Assembly (NCBI RefSeq): GCF_963678975.1 | Contig: NC_089276.1 | Location: forward strand, 22,427,059-22,491,058 | DNA from: Dysidea avara | Lineage: Eukaryota > Porifera > Demospongiae > Dictyoceratida > Dysideidae | DNA length: 64,000 bases | Direction: 5' to 3' | Shown: positions 1 through 11,378 of the stretch, one piece after another | Position numbering within the stretch: the stretch's first letter is position 1 | How the letters are laid out: every line of letters starts with the position of its first letter | Program-made: the position numbers and the translations under genes | Notes under the pieces: model-generated | Database searches by the model: none | What the model was told of the DNA's origin: nothing | The model's input: only the letters and a program-made list of their open reading frames with translations

Positions 1-2448
1 AATCTCCCTGTAGAGAGATCAGCTAGAAGAAGTTTCCTTGTAGAGAGTTCAGCTACAAACAAATCACCCTCTAGAAAGATCAACCAGAAGAAGTAACCTT
101 GTAGAGAGTTTAGTTACAAAGAAACCACCATATAGAGAGTTCAGCTACAAACTAGTGACCTTGTAGAGACATCAGTTACCTTGTAGAGAGTTCTGCTACA
201 AAGAAACCATCATGCAGAGAGTTCAGCTGCAAACAAATCACCTGTAGAGAGTTCAGCTACAAACAAATCTCCCTGTAGAGATCAGCTAGAAGAAGTTTCC
301 TTGTAGAGAGTTCAGCTACAAACAAATCTGTAGAGAGATCAGCTAGAAGAAGTTACCTTGTGAAGAGTTCAGCTACAAAGAAACCATATTGTAGAGAGTT
401 CAGCTGAAAATAAATCACCTATAGTGAGTTCAGCTACAACAAATCACCCTGTAGAAAGATCAGCTAGAAGGAGTCACTTTGTAGAGTGTTCAGTTACAAA
501 GAAACCATCATGTAGAGAGTTCAGCTACAAACTAGTGACCTTGTAGAGACATCAGCTAAAATAAATTACCTTGTAGAGAGTTCAGCTACAAAGAAACCAT
601 CATGTAGAGAGTTCAGCTACAAACAAATCTTCCTGTAGAGAGATCAGCTAGAAGAAGTCACCTTGTGGAAAGTTCAGCTTCAAAGAAACCATCATGTAGA
701 GAGTTCAGCTGCAAACAAATCACCTGTAGAGAGTTCAGCTACAAACAAATCTTCCTGTAGAGAGATCAGCTAGAAGAAGTTACCTTGTGGAGAGTTCAGC
801 TTCAAAGAAACCATCATGTAGAGAGTTCAGCTGCAAACAAATCACCTGTAGAGAGTTCAGTTACAAACAAACCTCCCTGTAGAGAGATCAGCTAGAAGAA
901 GTTTCCTTGTAGAGAGTTCAGCTACAAACAAATCACCCTCTAGAAAGATCAGCCAGAAGAAGTAACCTTGTAGAGAGTTCAGTTACAAAGAAACCACCAT
1001 ATAGAGAGTTCAGCTACAAACTAGTGACCTTGTAGAGACATCAGTTACCTTGTAGAGAGTTCTGCTACAAAGAAACCATCATGTAGAGAGTTCAGCTGCA
1101 AACAAATCACCTGTAGAGAGTTCAGCTACAAACAAATCTCCCTGTAGAGAGATCAGCTAGAAGAAGTTTCTTTGTAGAGAGTTCAGCTACAAACCAATCA
1201 CCCTGTAGAAAGATCAGCTAGAAGGAGTCACCTTGTAGAGAGTTCAGTTACAAAGAAACCATCATGTAGAGAATTCAGCTACAAACTAGTGACCTTTTAG
1301 AGACATCAGCTAAAAGAAATTACCTTGTACAGAGTTCAGCTACAAAGAAACCACCATGTAGAGAGTTCAGCTGCAAACAAATCACCTGTAGAGAGTTCAG
1401 CTACAAACAAATCTCCCTGTAGAGAGATCAGCTATAAGAAGTTTCCTTGTAGAGAGTTCAGCTACAAACAAATCACCCTGTAGAAAGATCAGCTAGAAGA
1501 AGTTACCTTGTGGAGAGTCCAGCTACAAAGAAACCATATTGTAGAGAGTTCAGCTGCAAACAAATCACCTATAGAGCGTTCAGCTACAAACAAATCACCC
1601 TGTAGAAAGATCAGCTAGAAGAAGTCACCTTGTAGAGAGTTCAGTTACAAAGAAACCATCATGTAGAGAATTCAGCTACAAACTAGTGACCTTGCAGAGA
1701 CATCAGCTAGAAGAAATTACCTTGTAGAGAGTTCAGCTACAAAGAAACCATCATGTAGAGAGTTCAGCTGCAAACAAATCACCTGTAGAGAGTTCAGCTA
1801 CAAACAGATCTCCCTATAGAGAGATCCGCTAGAAGAAGTTTCCTTGTAGAAAGTTCAGCTACAAACAAATCACCCTGTAGAAAGATCAGCTAGAAGACAT
1901 CACCTTGTAGAGAGTTCAGCTTCAAAGAAACAATCATGTGAGAGTTCAGCTACAAACAAATTGTCTTGTAAAGAGATCAGCTAGAAGAAGTTACCTTGTA
2001 GAGAGTTCAGCTACAAAGAAACCATCATGTAGAGAGTTCAGCTACAAACAAATCACCCTGTAGAAAGATCAGCTATAGAGAAATCACCTTGTAGAGAGTT
2101 CAGCTACAAAGAAACCATCATGTAGAGAGTTCAGCTACAAACAAATCGTCCTGTAGAGAGATCAGCTAGAAGAAATTACCTTGTAGAGAGTTCAGCTACA
2201 AAGAAACCATCATGTAGAGAGTTCAGCTGCAAACAAATCACCTGTAGAGAGTTCAGCTACAAACAAATCTCCCTATAGAGAGATCCGCTAGAAGAAGTTT
2301 CCTTGTAGAAAGTTCAGCTACAAACAAATCACCCTGTAGAAAGATCAGCTAGAAGGAGTCACCTTGTAGAGAGTTCAGTTACAAAGAAACCACCTCAGCT
2401 ACAAACTAGTGACCTTGTAGAGACATCAGTTACCTTGTAGAGAGTTCA
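1..2448. repeat. 30-31 bp satellite array (left block)
   Basis: Tandem monomers of 30-31 bp share the core GTAGAGAGTTCAGCTACAAA. Four flavours alternate: ends in CAAACAAATCACC, in CAAAGAAACCATCA, in CTAGAAGAAGTTACC, or in an ACTAGTGACC variant. They form a loose higher-order order of about four monomers. There is no coding frame. The array continues at 4517 after an inserted element and ends in the spacer and palindrome that mark the 3' side of the composite element seen complete at 22376, 35816 and 47132. Its head is not in the window. Confidence 0.95.
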
Positions 2449-3300
2449 CACTGTTAAAACTTAGGTGCTACCATGACATCTATGATTTTCTAAAAATCAA
2501 GGGGGTGTTGTTGCAACACCCCTGAAAATAATAACCACCATAAGAGGTTTATAGTCACACTTGTTGGGTGTTACCATTTTGTAAACACCCTTAATTGTTC
2601 ATTGGAAACCCTAAACAGAGGTCTAACACTTCATGATAGGGTGTAATGTACATGTAATCGCATACAGTTACTAACACTGTTAGAAGTATGGCAGAAACAC
2701 TTGACTGCAATTTATTTATGGGCCAAGTGATTTATCGGCCCCCATGACAACAGCATCTGCCCTGAATTATCATGCAAGATAAACACCTGCAGTTTCAAGT
2801 GAAATATAATAGTAGCTATTAATAGTATCAGATTTTACAAAACTGATACAATTTGCACATCAGACAAAATCAAATACCACCAGAGCGTATAGCCATACTA
2901 CCATACTAGTTCATGGTTTTAAACTCAAACTACTTGATGCTGGCTTTAATGGTGCAGGTGGTGTGAAAAGTTTAATGGAAATTTCTGGCCTTGGTAAGGT
3001 TGATTGTCTTGGGTTGACAGGAATTGGTGGATGGCCTATTTTAGATTCCCAACATATTATTCTATGTTGATAGTTGATTTTGCTGCATATATATCAGGCA
3101 CGTAGGAGCCAGCACAGCTCTGTAACCTCATGCATGTCTGGATTTCAATTGCAGTCTTTATTTCCCACTCCTCTACAGCCCACCTTCCACTCCTTTGTGA
3201 GCAGCTGTGATTCTACCTCCACTACACAAAAAGTGTCATGTGTATGCGATATGCTCCAAACATGTTGTACATAGCGTGAACTCCTGTGGTGTATGTGATG

Positions 3301-3363
3301 TGTAGGAGATGATAGTTCAAATTTGCCTCATTAAATAGCAAATGTGAACTATTATCTCCTACA
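3301..3363. repeat. Short inverted repeat (hairpin)
   Basis: The 19-base arms TGTAGGAGATGATAGTTCA and TGAACTATTATCTCCTACA pair with one G-T position around a 25-base loop. It lies inside the TIR element. Function unknown. Confidence 0.6.
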
Positions 3364-3674
3364 TATTATTTACCCCACCTAAGTACATTTCATGCATATC
3401 ACTGACTGCACTTGTGGACTGTGCTGTAAACAGCCCCTGAACACCAATCAAGACATTATCTAATTCATCACATACTGTATGCACAAATATGCATTTTACT
3501 GTAGTGAGCTAGCTAGCTCACTCATTAAAGTTATCTGATTTTCTTTCTTATTTGGCAGGAATACTACAAGTATCTGAAAGGTAATAAATTGATGCATCTC
3601 TGGTGTAATTTCATATGTGTGCTTTGACAATTTTAAATCTAAACCATTTATCTCAAACTTCTAAAATAAATATG

Positions 3675-3912
3675 TGACCCGATTTGACAAAACAAGGCTT
3701 CTACACACATCCAATTTTCTGACTTTAACCAGCTGTAACTTGACTACTCAGCAAGCTATTGGCCTAAAATTTGCACAAAGTCCTTCCATAGCATAGTAAA
3801 ATACCAGTTCAAAATTGAACTAATGGCATACTCCTACATAATGAATGAGTTATGGTACTTCAAAGTTATAAAGTGGATGTGCGTGTAAGCCTTATTTTGT
3901 CAAATTTGGTCA
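3675..3912. mobile_element. Small MITE-like element (TGACCNNATTTG family)
   Basis: About 238 bp with imperfect terminal inverted repeats: TGACCCGATTTGACAAAAC at the left and the complement of TGACCAAATTTGACAAAAT at the right. Related copies lie at 36298-36531 (full) and 49606-49712 (half). No coding capacity. Nested in the 2449-4516 element. Confidence 0.6.
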
Positions 3913-4516
3913 TTAATGTGGATTGGTTTTCCAAACAATAGCTGCATAAATGCTTTTACATTGTGCTAAAGGAAATTTGTTTACTATACATGAAATGCTG
4001 CACTTCTATATAATTATGATAATCAATACAACTATATTTCATTGATGAGGTGTAATGGGAACACCCTTTGTACCTACAAGGGTGTTTCCGTGAATGAAAT
4101 CCCACAATTAAAAGTTTCTTTGGTAGTTACGTTATAAGTACAAATTGCAACTTACATATAAAGTGTAGAAAGACAATGACGTAAGTGTACTTGTAATCAT
4201 GTTGAATTACTGTATTTCACAGGTCATAATATGTGTTTCCTAAATATATCATCAATGAAAATGAAGGTATAGGAGGAGATCCACCCCCACGAAAGTGTTG
4301 GAAATTAACAGTGCACCCCACCACACACCCTGGATTTACACCTCTTGTAGCACCTTTACACTCTGGTGTTATATTTCTTGCAGCACCTAAGCATTCTTCT
4401 TTCACACCCTCTGAGTGTCACCACAGCACCCTTTTCTAACACCTGAAGGGAGTTGTTTTAAACATGCAACTGGACACCCCTAAAGGTGCTTTTGGTATAC
4501 CTGAATTTTAACAGTG

Positions 4517-5678
4517 CAGCTGCAAACAAATCACCTGTAGGAGAGTTAAGCTACAAACAAATCTCCCTGTAGAAAGATCAGCTAGAAGAAGTCACCTTGT
4601 AGAAAGTTCAGTTACAAAGAAACCATCATGTAGAGAGTTCAGCTTCAAACAAATCACCTGTAGAGAGTTCAACTACAAACAAATCTCCCTGTAGAGAGAT
4701 CAGTTAGAAGAAGTTTCCTTGTAGAATGTTCAGCTACAAACAAATCACCCTGTAGAAAGATCAGCTAGAAGGAGTCACCTTGTAGAGAGTTCAGTTACAA
4801 AGAAATCATCATGTAGAGAGTTCAGCTACAAACTAGTGACCTTGTAGAGACATCAGCTAAAAGAAATTACCTTGTAGAGAGTTCAGCTACAAAGAAGCCA
4901 TCATGTAGAGAGTTCAGCTGCAAACAAATCACCTGTAGAGAGTTCAGCTACAAACAAATCTCCCTGTAGAGAGATCAGCTAGAAGAAGTTTCCTTGTAGA
5001 GAATTCAGCTACAAACAAATCACCCTGTAGAAAGATCAGCTAGAAGAAGTCACCTTGTAGAGAGTTTAGTTACAAAGAAACCATCGTGTAGAGAGTTCAG
5101 CTACAAACAAATCTCCCTGTAGAAAGATCAGCTAGAAGAAGTTACCTTGTAGAGAGTTTAGCTACAAAGAACCATCATGTAGAGAGTTCAGCTGCAACGA
5201 AATCACCTGTAGAGAGTTCAGCTACAAACAAATCACCCTGTAGAGAGATCAGCCAGAAGAAATTACCTTGTAGAGAGTTCAGTTACAAAGAAACCACTAT
5301 GTAGAGAGTTCAGCTTCAAAGAAATCACCCTGTAGAAAATTCAGCCACAAACAAATTGCCCTGTTGAAAGATCAGTTAGAAGAAGTTACCTTGTAGAGAG
5401 TTCAGCTACAAAGAAACCATTCTGTAAAGAGCTCAGCTGCAAACAAATCACCTGCACAGAATTCAGCTACAAACAAATCACCCTGTAGAGAGATCAGCTA
5501 GAAGAAATTACCTTGTAGATAGTTCAGCTACAAACAAATCACCCTGTAGAGAGATCAGCTAGAAGAAGTTACCTTGTAGATTGTTCAGCTACTAACAATT
5601 CACCCTATAGAGAGGGTAGCAAGGAGAAGTCACCTTGTAGAGTGATCAGTTACAAAGAAACCACCATGGAGAGTTCTG
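4517..5678. repeat. 30-31 bp satellite array (continuation)
   Basis: Same monomer family as 1-2448, resuming immediately after the inserted element. The last monomers degenerate into GAGAGTTCTGTAATAAAT, the same array-to-spacer junction seen near 23565 and, in reverse, near 36546. Confidence 0.95.
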
Positions 5679-5848
5679 TAATAAATATCTGTATTATATA
5701 TATAATTTGTACATTTACTGATAAAATCAGAAATATTTAAAGTACATCTGCTTCATCTTTTCTTCTTCCTGTGGTAGAGAAAAAAAGACAGGTTAAAAAA
5801 GTCCCAAAGCCGGCCTATTTGTGGTATACAAATACAAAAAGAAATGAA
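5679..5848. repeat. AT-rich spacer of composite element
   Basis: Conserved non-coding link between array and palindrome, with a TATATATATAATTTGTACAT stretch, a pyrimidine-rich run and a purine-rich run. The same order is found at about 23577-23754, 49713-49876 and reversed at 36132-36297. No open frame. Confidence 0.75.
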
Positions 5849-6176
5849 ATCTAATCCAAAACAGCCAAGCTGTAAAAAAACAGTGCGGCCCTCAAAAAGG
5901 CTATGGTGAAAAAAGATGTGAAATCCAAGGTGGCGGCCAAGAAATGGCTGTGATGGTAGGTTAATGGGAAAAATTTTAATAACGGCAATTTAGGTGAATT
6001 TTTTGCCAAGACAAAGCGGCACAAAAATTCACCTAAATTGTCGTTATTAAAATTTTACCATTAACCTACCATCACAGCCATTTCTTGGCCGCCACCTTGG
6101 ATTTCACATCTTTTTTCACCATTGCCTTTTTGAGGGCCGCACTGTTTTTTTTACAGCTTGGCTGTTGTGGATTAGA
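5849..6176. repeat. Long palindrome, 3' end of composite element
   Basis: Near-perfect inverted repeat of about 328 bp. The left arm starts ATCTAATCCAAAACAGCC and the right arm ends GGCTGTTGTGGATTAGAT; a short centre contains CAAGACAAAGCGGCAC. Three more full copies occur at 23755-24082, 35816-36131 and 49878-50196. Sequence beyond GGATTAGAT differs in every copy, so this is an outer boundary of the element. Open frames inside are by-products of the symmetry. Confidence 0.85.
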
Positions 6177-7041
6177 TATTACTTACATAAGCAACCACTT
6201 GTGTTGGTAGCACTTTCTGGCACCACTATATCATCATTGCTTCATAAATTATGGAATCTCAAAGCAAATGTATCTCATAATTCTATTCTTTCCTTCAACT
6301 ACATAATTATGGACCAGTCAGTCAATGAGAGGTCCTATGGTAGTATTATTATTTTTTGCTGATAATGAACCATGGAAGTTGGGGCTGGGGATTTTGATCT
6401 TACCAAATTTTACATACTTTAGTACATGGTCAAGGCCCACAGCAAAAGAATTAAGGGTTGTATGGAACCTTTGAAATCACTGAATAGCTCCTTACTGTGC
6501 TTTGCATACTAATCCTTAATGGCCAAATCATGTCCCTCTATTATAAAAATCACAAGAAACTGCTTTTCTAGCTTTCCAACACCTCTGTGTATTAAAAAGC
6601 TTTTGGAATTGAGTAACCAGCATTCAATTCAAATTCTTCTGCAAAAGGTCCTAAATAGCATGAAACCATATTGAGGGATGATTTTTACCACAGCAACCAA
6701 AGTATGACTACGTGGAACTGTTATAGTCACTAGGTATGCCACACCTCAAATAAAGTGATCATGAAGCCCTTTTTTAAGAGTCTGGATATAGCAGTTGTGG
6801 ACTGTGTTTCCACAGACAAGAAACCCCTACAATGTGCAACATTTTGTATATAGTGAATTTGCAAATGATGTACATGTGCACATCAAGTTGATGATAGCAT
6901 ATAGCAACATCTTTATGTTTGTTACAACATGTATGTATTTCGTTTTATAGACTGAGCATGATTAAGTATTTAATAATGAAAGACAAGAGTAAGCAATTAG
7001 ACAATGCATTATATCATTTATAAATCAAAATTGATGTATTC
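6177..7041. other. No gene seen
   Basis: AT-rich single-copy-looking sequence between the palindrome and the next inverted-repeat element. No convincing open frame, RNA gene or tandem structure. Confidence 0.5.
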
Positions 7042-7401
7042 ATTGGAAATGCAACGATACAGTGTGTAGACGTATCGATATATTGCCTCTGGTGTATCAC
7101 GATACAGCGACACTAAGTGGAGTCTAAGCAATGGTCTATGTTGTTTTTTAATGTTGTTTTTTAAGATAAATAAGTGAGCAAAATTTTCTTCGAGAAACAT
7201 TACATAGTACTCAGTTTAACCACAATGTAGAATAATTTGATTGTCAGCCATGTTAAAAAGCCACAATATGTCGATATAATATTATCACGATACGTGATAT
7301 ATCGATACGGTTTGATTTTGTATTGATACAGCGATATTGTCGTAAAACGATACAATAGTGTAACAATACGCAATATATCAATACATTTTTGCATCTCTAG
7401 T
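7042..7401. mobile_element. Possible decayed TIR element
   Basis: The ends resemble each other in inverse orientation (GAAATGCAACGATAC at the left; complement of GAGATGCAAAAATGTATTG at the right). The interior is full of TATCGATATAT-type motifs in both orientations. No clear target duplication. Two short minus-strand frames here are low-complexity translations of the motif. Confidence 0.4.
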
Positions 7402-8040
7402 ATACATGTATGGGTTACTGAAAATACTACATCACCTCTTCTACCTGCCAGTGCAGATACATGTGATTTAAGGATGCATTAATTGCTTTATCATTTCACC
7501 AAGGTCACGACATTAATTTTCATGACTTACGTATATAGCTGTATAAGTAACTACTATTAGGGAGTATTAGTCTATAGAGCCATGTGTACAGCAGAATCTT
7601 ATGCACCATATCAAACCAAACGTATAATAGTTTTCTTTATAAATATATAACTAGCTAGCTACGTATATAGAGATGGTTTCTATGCTGCATGCATGTGATC
7701 AGGTTTGTAAATAGCAATTTCTGTCAGCAAATATAGTTACAACTGAGTGATGAAAGATTACAACTATGTGGTACTACTACTTGTAACTATAGAACACATT
7801 TAAATCCAACTGCGATATGTATTCATAATTCAAAAATGCTGTATCTTCACAGGACAGAACATTATAATTGAGATCTGTGACAAGATAATGATCATTGCTA
7901 GATTTCCTCAGACACTAAAATTTGCTGTGACTTTTACTATCTTGCCACAGTATTAATATTTACAGTCTTTGCTTAACAAAACTCTTGGGCTCTGAAAAAA
8001 GTTGATATCAAAAAGGTGAACATGTACACATATTGTTTTC
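7402..8040. other. No gene seen
   Basis: AT-rich DNA with TAGCTAGCTA-type microsatellite traces near 7652. Nothing recognisable. Confidence 0.5.
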
Positions 8041-8310
8041 TCTCTAAAATGGCCAATGCCCACCATTCATGTCGAGTCAATTACTTCAGTACTAGAGTAA
8101 TTAATGACCAGAACAATCTTATGAATGACATTGCGGAGAATTCTTCGCTAAATAATTTTAAATCAGCTATATAAATTAACTATGAATATAATTATTACAG
8201 CAACATAAATCTAAGTCATAAAATATTATATTCATAGTTAATTTATGTATGTATGTATGTAATTAAATGGGAGTGAAAGCTTTTTAGCCTCAACCCAACC
8301 CAACCCAAAT
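8041..8310 (+). mobile_element. LINE 3' end fragment
   Basis: About 8060-8175 translate to a short stretch ending INDQNNLMNDIAENSSLNNFKSAI then stop. This matches the C-terminal tail style of non-LTR reverse transcriptase ORFs (a W-or-Q-N-x-L followed by a NxFK motif). It is followed by a hairpin (8171-8245), TATG repeats and an (AACCC)n run at about 8290-8310 that could be the element tail. 5'-truncated, as is usual for LINE copies. Confidence 0.5.
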
Positions 8311-8558
8311 CACATCATAATCATTATCATAATGGCTCAAGTTAGCAAGGGTACAAAACAATTATGCTGTTTATACACAGTGTTGGGACAGTTACTTTTT
8401 AATGTAACTCGTTACATATTACATATTATTTACAACTGAACTATTTAATTACAGTTACATATTACCTATATAATAAAGTAACTATAATAATAAATAATAT
8501 TACGTATTATATTACTTTGTGTCCACAGCCTTAAGCTGCCACTGCCACTTTATCACGT

Positions 8559-8675
8559 TGTTATGGTATGATGCGCATGCGTGGAGGGGGCTGTAATAAG
8601 AGTAAACCGCTGAGTTTATCTATTGTGGATGTTAGTATGTATCCTTCGTGCCACGCCGAATCCTGTCACGTAACA
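8559..8675 (+). repeat. 5' LTR
   Basis: Begins TGTTATGGTATGATGCGCAT and ends CTGTCACGTAACA, i.e. TG...CA. It pairs with the 115 bp copy at 11614-11728 with only a few substitutions and a small indel. Confidence 0.85.
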
Positions 8676-8678
8676 AAT

Positions 8679-8696
8679 TGGGGGCTTGTCCGGGAG
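8679..8696 (+). promoter_or_regulatory. Primer binding site, tRNA-Pro-like
   Basis: TGGGGGCTTGTCCGGGAG lies 3 bases after the 5' LTR. The known proline-tRNA primer site of vertebrate retroelements is TGGGGGCTCGTCCGGGAT, so 16 of 18 bases agree. The position is what an LTR element requires. Confidence 0.75.
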
Positions 8697-9003
8697 CACC
8701 AGAAGACAAGTTGTTTAAAGATTTTGGTCGCGGAGACATTTGTTTTCTACTTTCACTGCTCCCTCGTGTTCACCCTGTCCGATTCTAACCACAAGTTTTT
8801 AATCCTTAGTACCGGGCGAGTGGTACCTCAACAGGTGTGAATAGTTGTACAGTTGGTGTTGTTCCTGTGTCTTGACTAGGCAGGATTTTTTTGTTATCGG
8901 CGCCAGTGTGCATTATTTGGAATTACAAATTTGTAGTCAGACAAATCATTCTCATCTTCGTTACTCTCATCGTTCCTATAACGTTGTTGTGGAGTGGATA
9001 ATT

Positions 9004-10887
9004 ATGTCGTTCTCAGTAGACTCTTTTGTAAAATCGCCCAGTCTATTGTCCTTAAATCCTTTAAAGAAGGTGGAGCTGCTCTCCCTTGCTCAACACTACA
9101 AGTTGGAAGCCACTCAAGCTATGAGAAAGGGTGAAATTCGAACATTGATCATAGAGTATTTAGTTGAGGAAGAGATCGTGTCTGAAGATGAAATACCATC
9201 ATCCACTGATACTATCGAACTGAAGAGGCTAGAACTGCAAGACAAGGAGAAGGAGCGTGAAGCCCAGTTGAAGATGAAAGAGATGGAATTACGAGAGCAG
9301 GAGCTTGCTCTGCAGTTGAAACTTAAGGAACTCGAAATTGCAGCAGCTTCTACAGCTCCACCTGTACCTTGTACCAGTCGACAGGCTGAATTTGATGTGA
9401 CTAAGCAAGTACGGTTTGTTCCACCCTTCCAGGAGACAGAGGTGGATAAGTATTTCTTGCATTTTGAGAAAGTTGCGTCAAGTCTGTCATGGCCTAAACA
9501 AGTTTGGACACTGCTCCTTCAGAGCTCTCTGTTAGGTAAAGCCTGTGAAGCCTATTCAGCCCTATCGATAGAACAGAGTTCTGACTATGACACAGTGAAA
9601 CGCTCTATTCTCAAGGCCTATGAGCTTGTTCCTGAGGCCTACCGACAGAGGTTCCGAGCCACCCAGAAGACAGATACTCAGACTTTTGTGGAGTTTGCAC
9701 GGGCAAAGGAAACTTTGTTTGACCGCTGGTGTACCTCTAAAGGAGTTGATGGAGACTTTAACCAGCTCAGACAACTGTTGATGATGGAGGAGTTCAAAAA
9801 CTGCCTTCCTAGTGATATTTGGACCTATCTGGATGGACAGAAGGTAGACAATTTACATGAAGCAGCAGTTTATGCTGAGGACTACTCCTTGACACATACC
9901 ACTTCCTTTGGAAAGCCCCATCCCTGTGATGGTAACTCAGCAGATATAACACTTGAATTTGCTAAAGGTGGTCAGCCGGGTGCTCTTATCACCAGTAGCT
10001 TTATGGGTGGAGGGCCATCAGGGAACTACAGTAGCAACCACCTACCTGCTGGACCAACATGCTTTTATTGCAGGAAGAAGGGTCACATAATGTCAGAGTG
10101 TCAAGCCTTACCAAGAAAGAATGAGAGGTCTGAAAAGCCTGATCTCATTGTTTCCCCAAGTTTTCAGACAGACCATAAGAAGACAAGTATGTTGCCAGAT
10201 GAATACACTCCATTTATTTCATGTGGTAGTGTCTCCCTTGTTGGCTCACAAGTGGAATCTCCTATCACCATTCTCAGAGATACTGGTGCGACGCAGTCTC
10301 TGATATTGGAGGGTGCCCTTCCCTTCAGTTCCCATTCGGACACGGGAATGACTGTGTTACTACAAGAAGCAGAGTTAGGAACTTTTCGTGTACCACTTCA
10401 TAAGGTTCACTTGAAGTGTGGTCTAGTGACTGGAGCTGTAGTTGTCGGAGTGAGACCTACCTTACCAGTCAAGGCTGTGAGTATCATACTTGGTAATGAC
10501 TTAGCTGGAGGACAAGTGGCATGTATTTCCAATGTGCCACAAAACTCAGTGTCGCCAACTGTTGCAGCAGAGCAAGTCTCAACGAAGGTGTATAGGGTCA
10601 GTAACAGTAATTCACAGCAGGATCTCAGTAGAGAGCAGATCGGGCGCGTTAGATGTTTGCCAGGAAAGAAAATGGTGGACAACCAAATTTTCGTAGGGCG
10701 GTTACCCAAACACATTTGCAGTAGGGACTTGGAAGACATTTTCTTTCCCTATGGAAAACTGACACGTGAAGTGAAACTAGGAGTAGGACTAGCTTATGGT
10801 TTTGTTGAGTTTGAAAACAGAAGAGATGCTGAGGATGCAATACAATACGTCTGGAGAATGACAGAGAGATCATGGGTACTAGGATAG
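9004..10887 (+). CDS. Gag-protease polyprotein fused to SR-type RRM
   Basis: The frame is open from 8845, but the ATG at 9004 (MSFSVDSF) is the likely start, giving about 627 residues. Numbering from 8845, the order is: SAP-like N-terminus (about 54-110); charged Glu/Lys coiled coil (about 125-170); retroelement Gag region (about 190-355, with FVPPF..EVDKYF and the YRQRFR block); CCHC zinc knuckle C406-C409-H414-C419; aspartic protease active-site motif D479-TGA; and from M610 an RNA-recognition motif with RNP2 QIFVGRLP and RNP1 GLAYGFVEF. Gag binds RNA and assembles particles, the protease would cleave the polyprotein, and the RRM is of SR splicing-factor type. The pol domains expected after the protease are absent. 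The frame ends early because of a one-base shift near 10848. Confidence 0.85.
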   Translation: MSFSVDSFVKSPSLLSLNPLKKVELLSLAQHYKLEATQAMRKGEIRTLIIEYLVEEEIVSEDEIPSSTDTIELKRLELQDKEKEREAQLKMKEMELREQELALQLKLKELEIAAASTAPPVPCTSRQAEFDVTKQVRFVPPFQETEVDKYFLHFEKVASSLSWPKQVWTLLLQSSLLGKACEAYSALSIEQSSDYDTVKRSILKAYELVPEAYRQRFRATQKTDTQTFVEFARAKETLFDRWCTSKGVDGDFNQLRQLLMMEEFKNCLPSDIWTYLDGQKVDNLHEAAVYAEDYSLTHTTSFGKPHPCDGNSADITLEFAKGGQPGALITSSFMGGGPSGNYSSNHLPAGPTCFYCRKKGHIMSECQALPRKNERSEKPDLIVSPSFQTDHKKTSMLPDEYTPFISCGSVSLVGSQVESPITILRDTGATQSLILEGALPFSSHSDTGMTVLLQEAELGTFRVPLHKVHLKCGLVTGAVVVGVRPTLPVKAVSIILGNDLAGGQVACISNVPQNSVSPTVAAEQVSTKVYRVSNSNSQQDLSREQIGRVRCLPGKKMVDNQIFVGRLPKHICSRDLEDIFFPYGKLTREVKLGVGLAYGFVEFENRRDAEDAIQYVWRMTERSWVLG

Positions 10888-11039
10888 TTGTGGAATGGTC
10901 TAGAGGACACAAGGACAAGATTAGCATACATGGTTATGATCGATATGACTGCCGTATTCATGATCGGAATTGTTATGACAGAGGAGGATGAGATCACAGA
11001 TACTCTCGAAGGAGGTCTTATTCATGGTCACCACCCTGA
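10672..11039 (+). pseudogene. Retrocopy of an SR splicing-factor gene (RRM plus RS start)
   Basis: The host-like segment starts at ATG 10672 (MVDNQIFVGRLP) and reads as an SRSF-type RRM to about 10845 in the gag frame. It then continues in another frame as REIMGTRIVVEWSRG, the usual end of such RRMs, and a short Arg/Tyr/Ser tail, so there is a one-base indel near 10845-10850. In that second frame a TGA stands at 10989-10991 where an Arg codon (CGA) is plausible, followed by HRYSRRRSYSWSPP and a stop. No introns are present, consistent with capture of a spliced mRNA. The RS tail is truncated relative to full SR proteins. The exact paralogue cannot be named. Confidence 0.75.
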
Positions 11040-11378
11040 CATAAGCATCACAAATACCGGTGACTGGTTGACTTGTGCATTTCACTTAGTTATTAACCTT
11101 TTCCATACCTTGCTGGTGTATTTAGGTCTTTTATCATGTAATTTTTAGACTAATACCATACCTGTTTCACTGCCCATACAAAAGTCTCAATAGTAGCAGT
11201 GAAATTTATCCCGTATTTCACTGGTAGCAGTGAAAAAGTTGTAATTACAATTTCATTGGCTAGAATTTATGTTAACAATGTAGCGCCAATTAGTGTTACG
11301 TACATAGTGACAAATTGCGTACATAGCAACGCTAATGCACAGCATGCGTATATGCAGCGAGTATGGTATTAACTGGGA

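Larger units (their letters stand above)
2449..4516. mobile_element. TIR element inserted in the satellite array
   Basis: The block interrupts the array and starts CACTGTTAAAACTTAGGT; its end is the inverted equivalent, ATTTTAACAGTG. The flanking dinucleotide CA occurs on both sides (2447-2448 and 4517-4518), and removing the block restores a normal monomer. About 2.07 kb. No transposase is recognisable, only short open frames without family resemblance, so it looks non-autonomous. The superfamily is unassigned; the 2 bp duplication is short enough to be chance. Confidence 0.7.

Noticed and set aside
1..5678. CRISPR-like appearance of the repeat arrays
   Set aside because: Units of 30-31 bp are contiguous, with no unique spacers and no cas genes; this is satellite DNA in a eukaryotic context.
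8568..8840. 90-codon frame at the start of the LTR element
   Set aside because: It runs through the LTR, the primer site and leader; non-coding by position.
10407..10739. Antisense frames over the gag-protease-SR gene (also 10649-10927)
   Set aside because: The plus-strand frame carries clear Gag, zinc-knuckle, protease and RRM motifs; the antisense frames have none.
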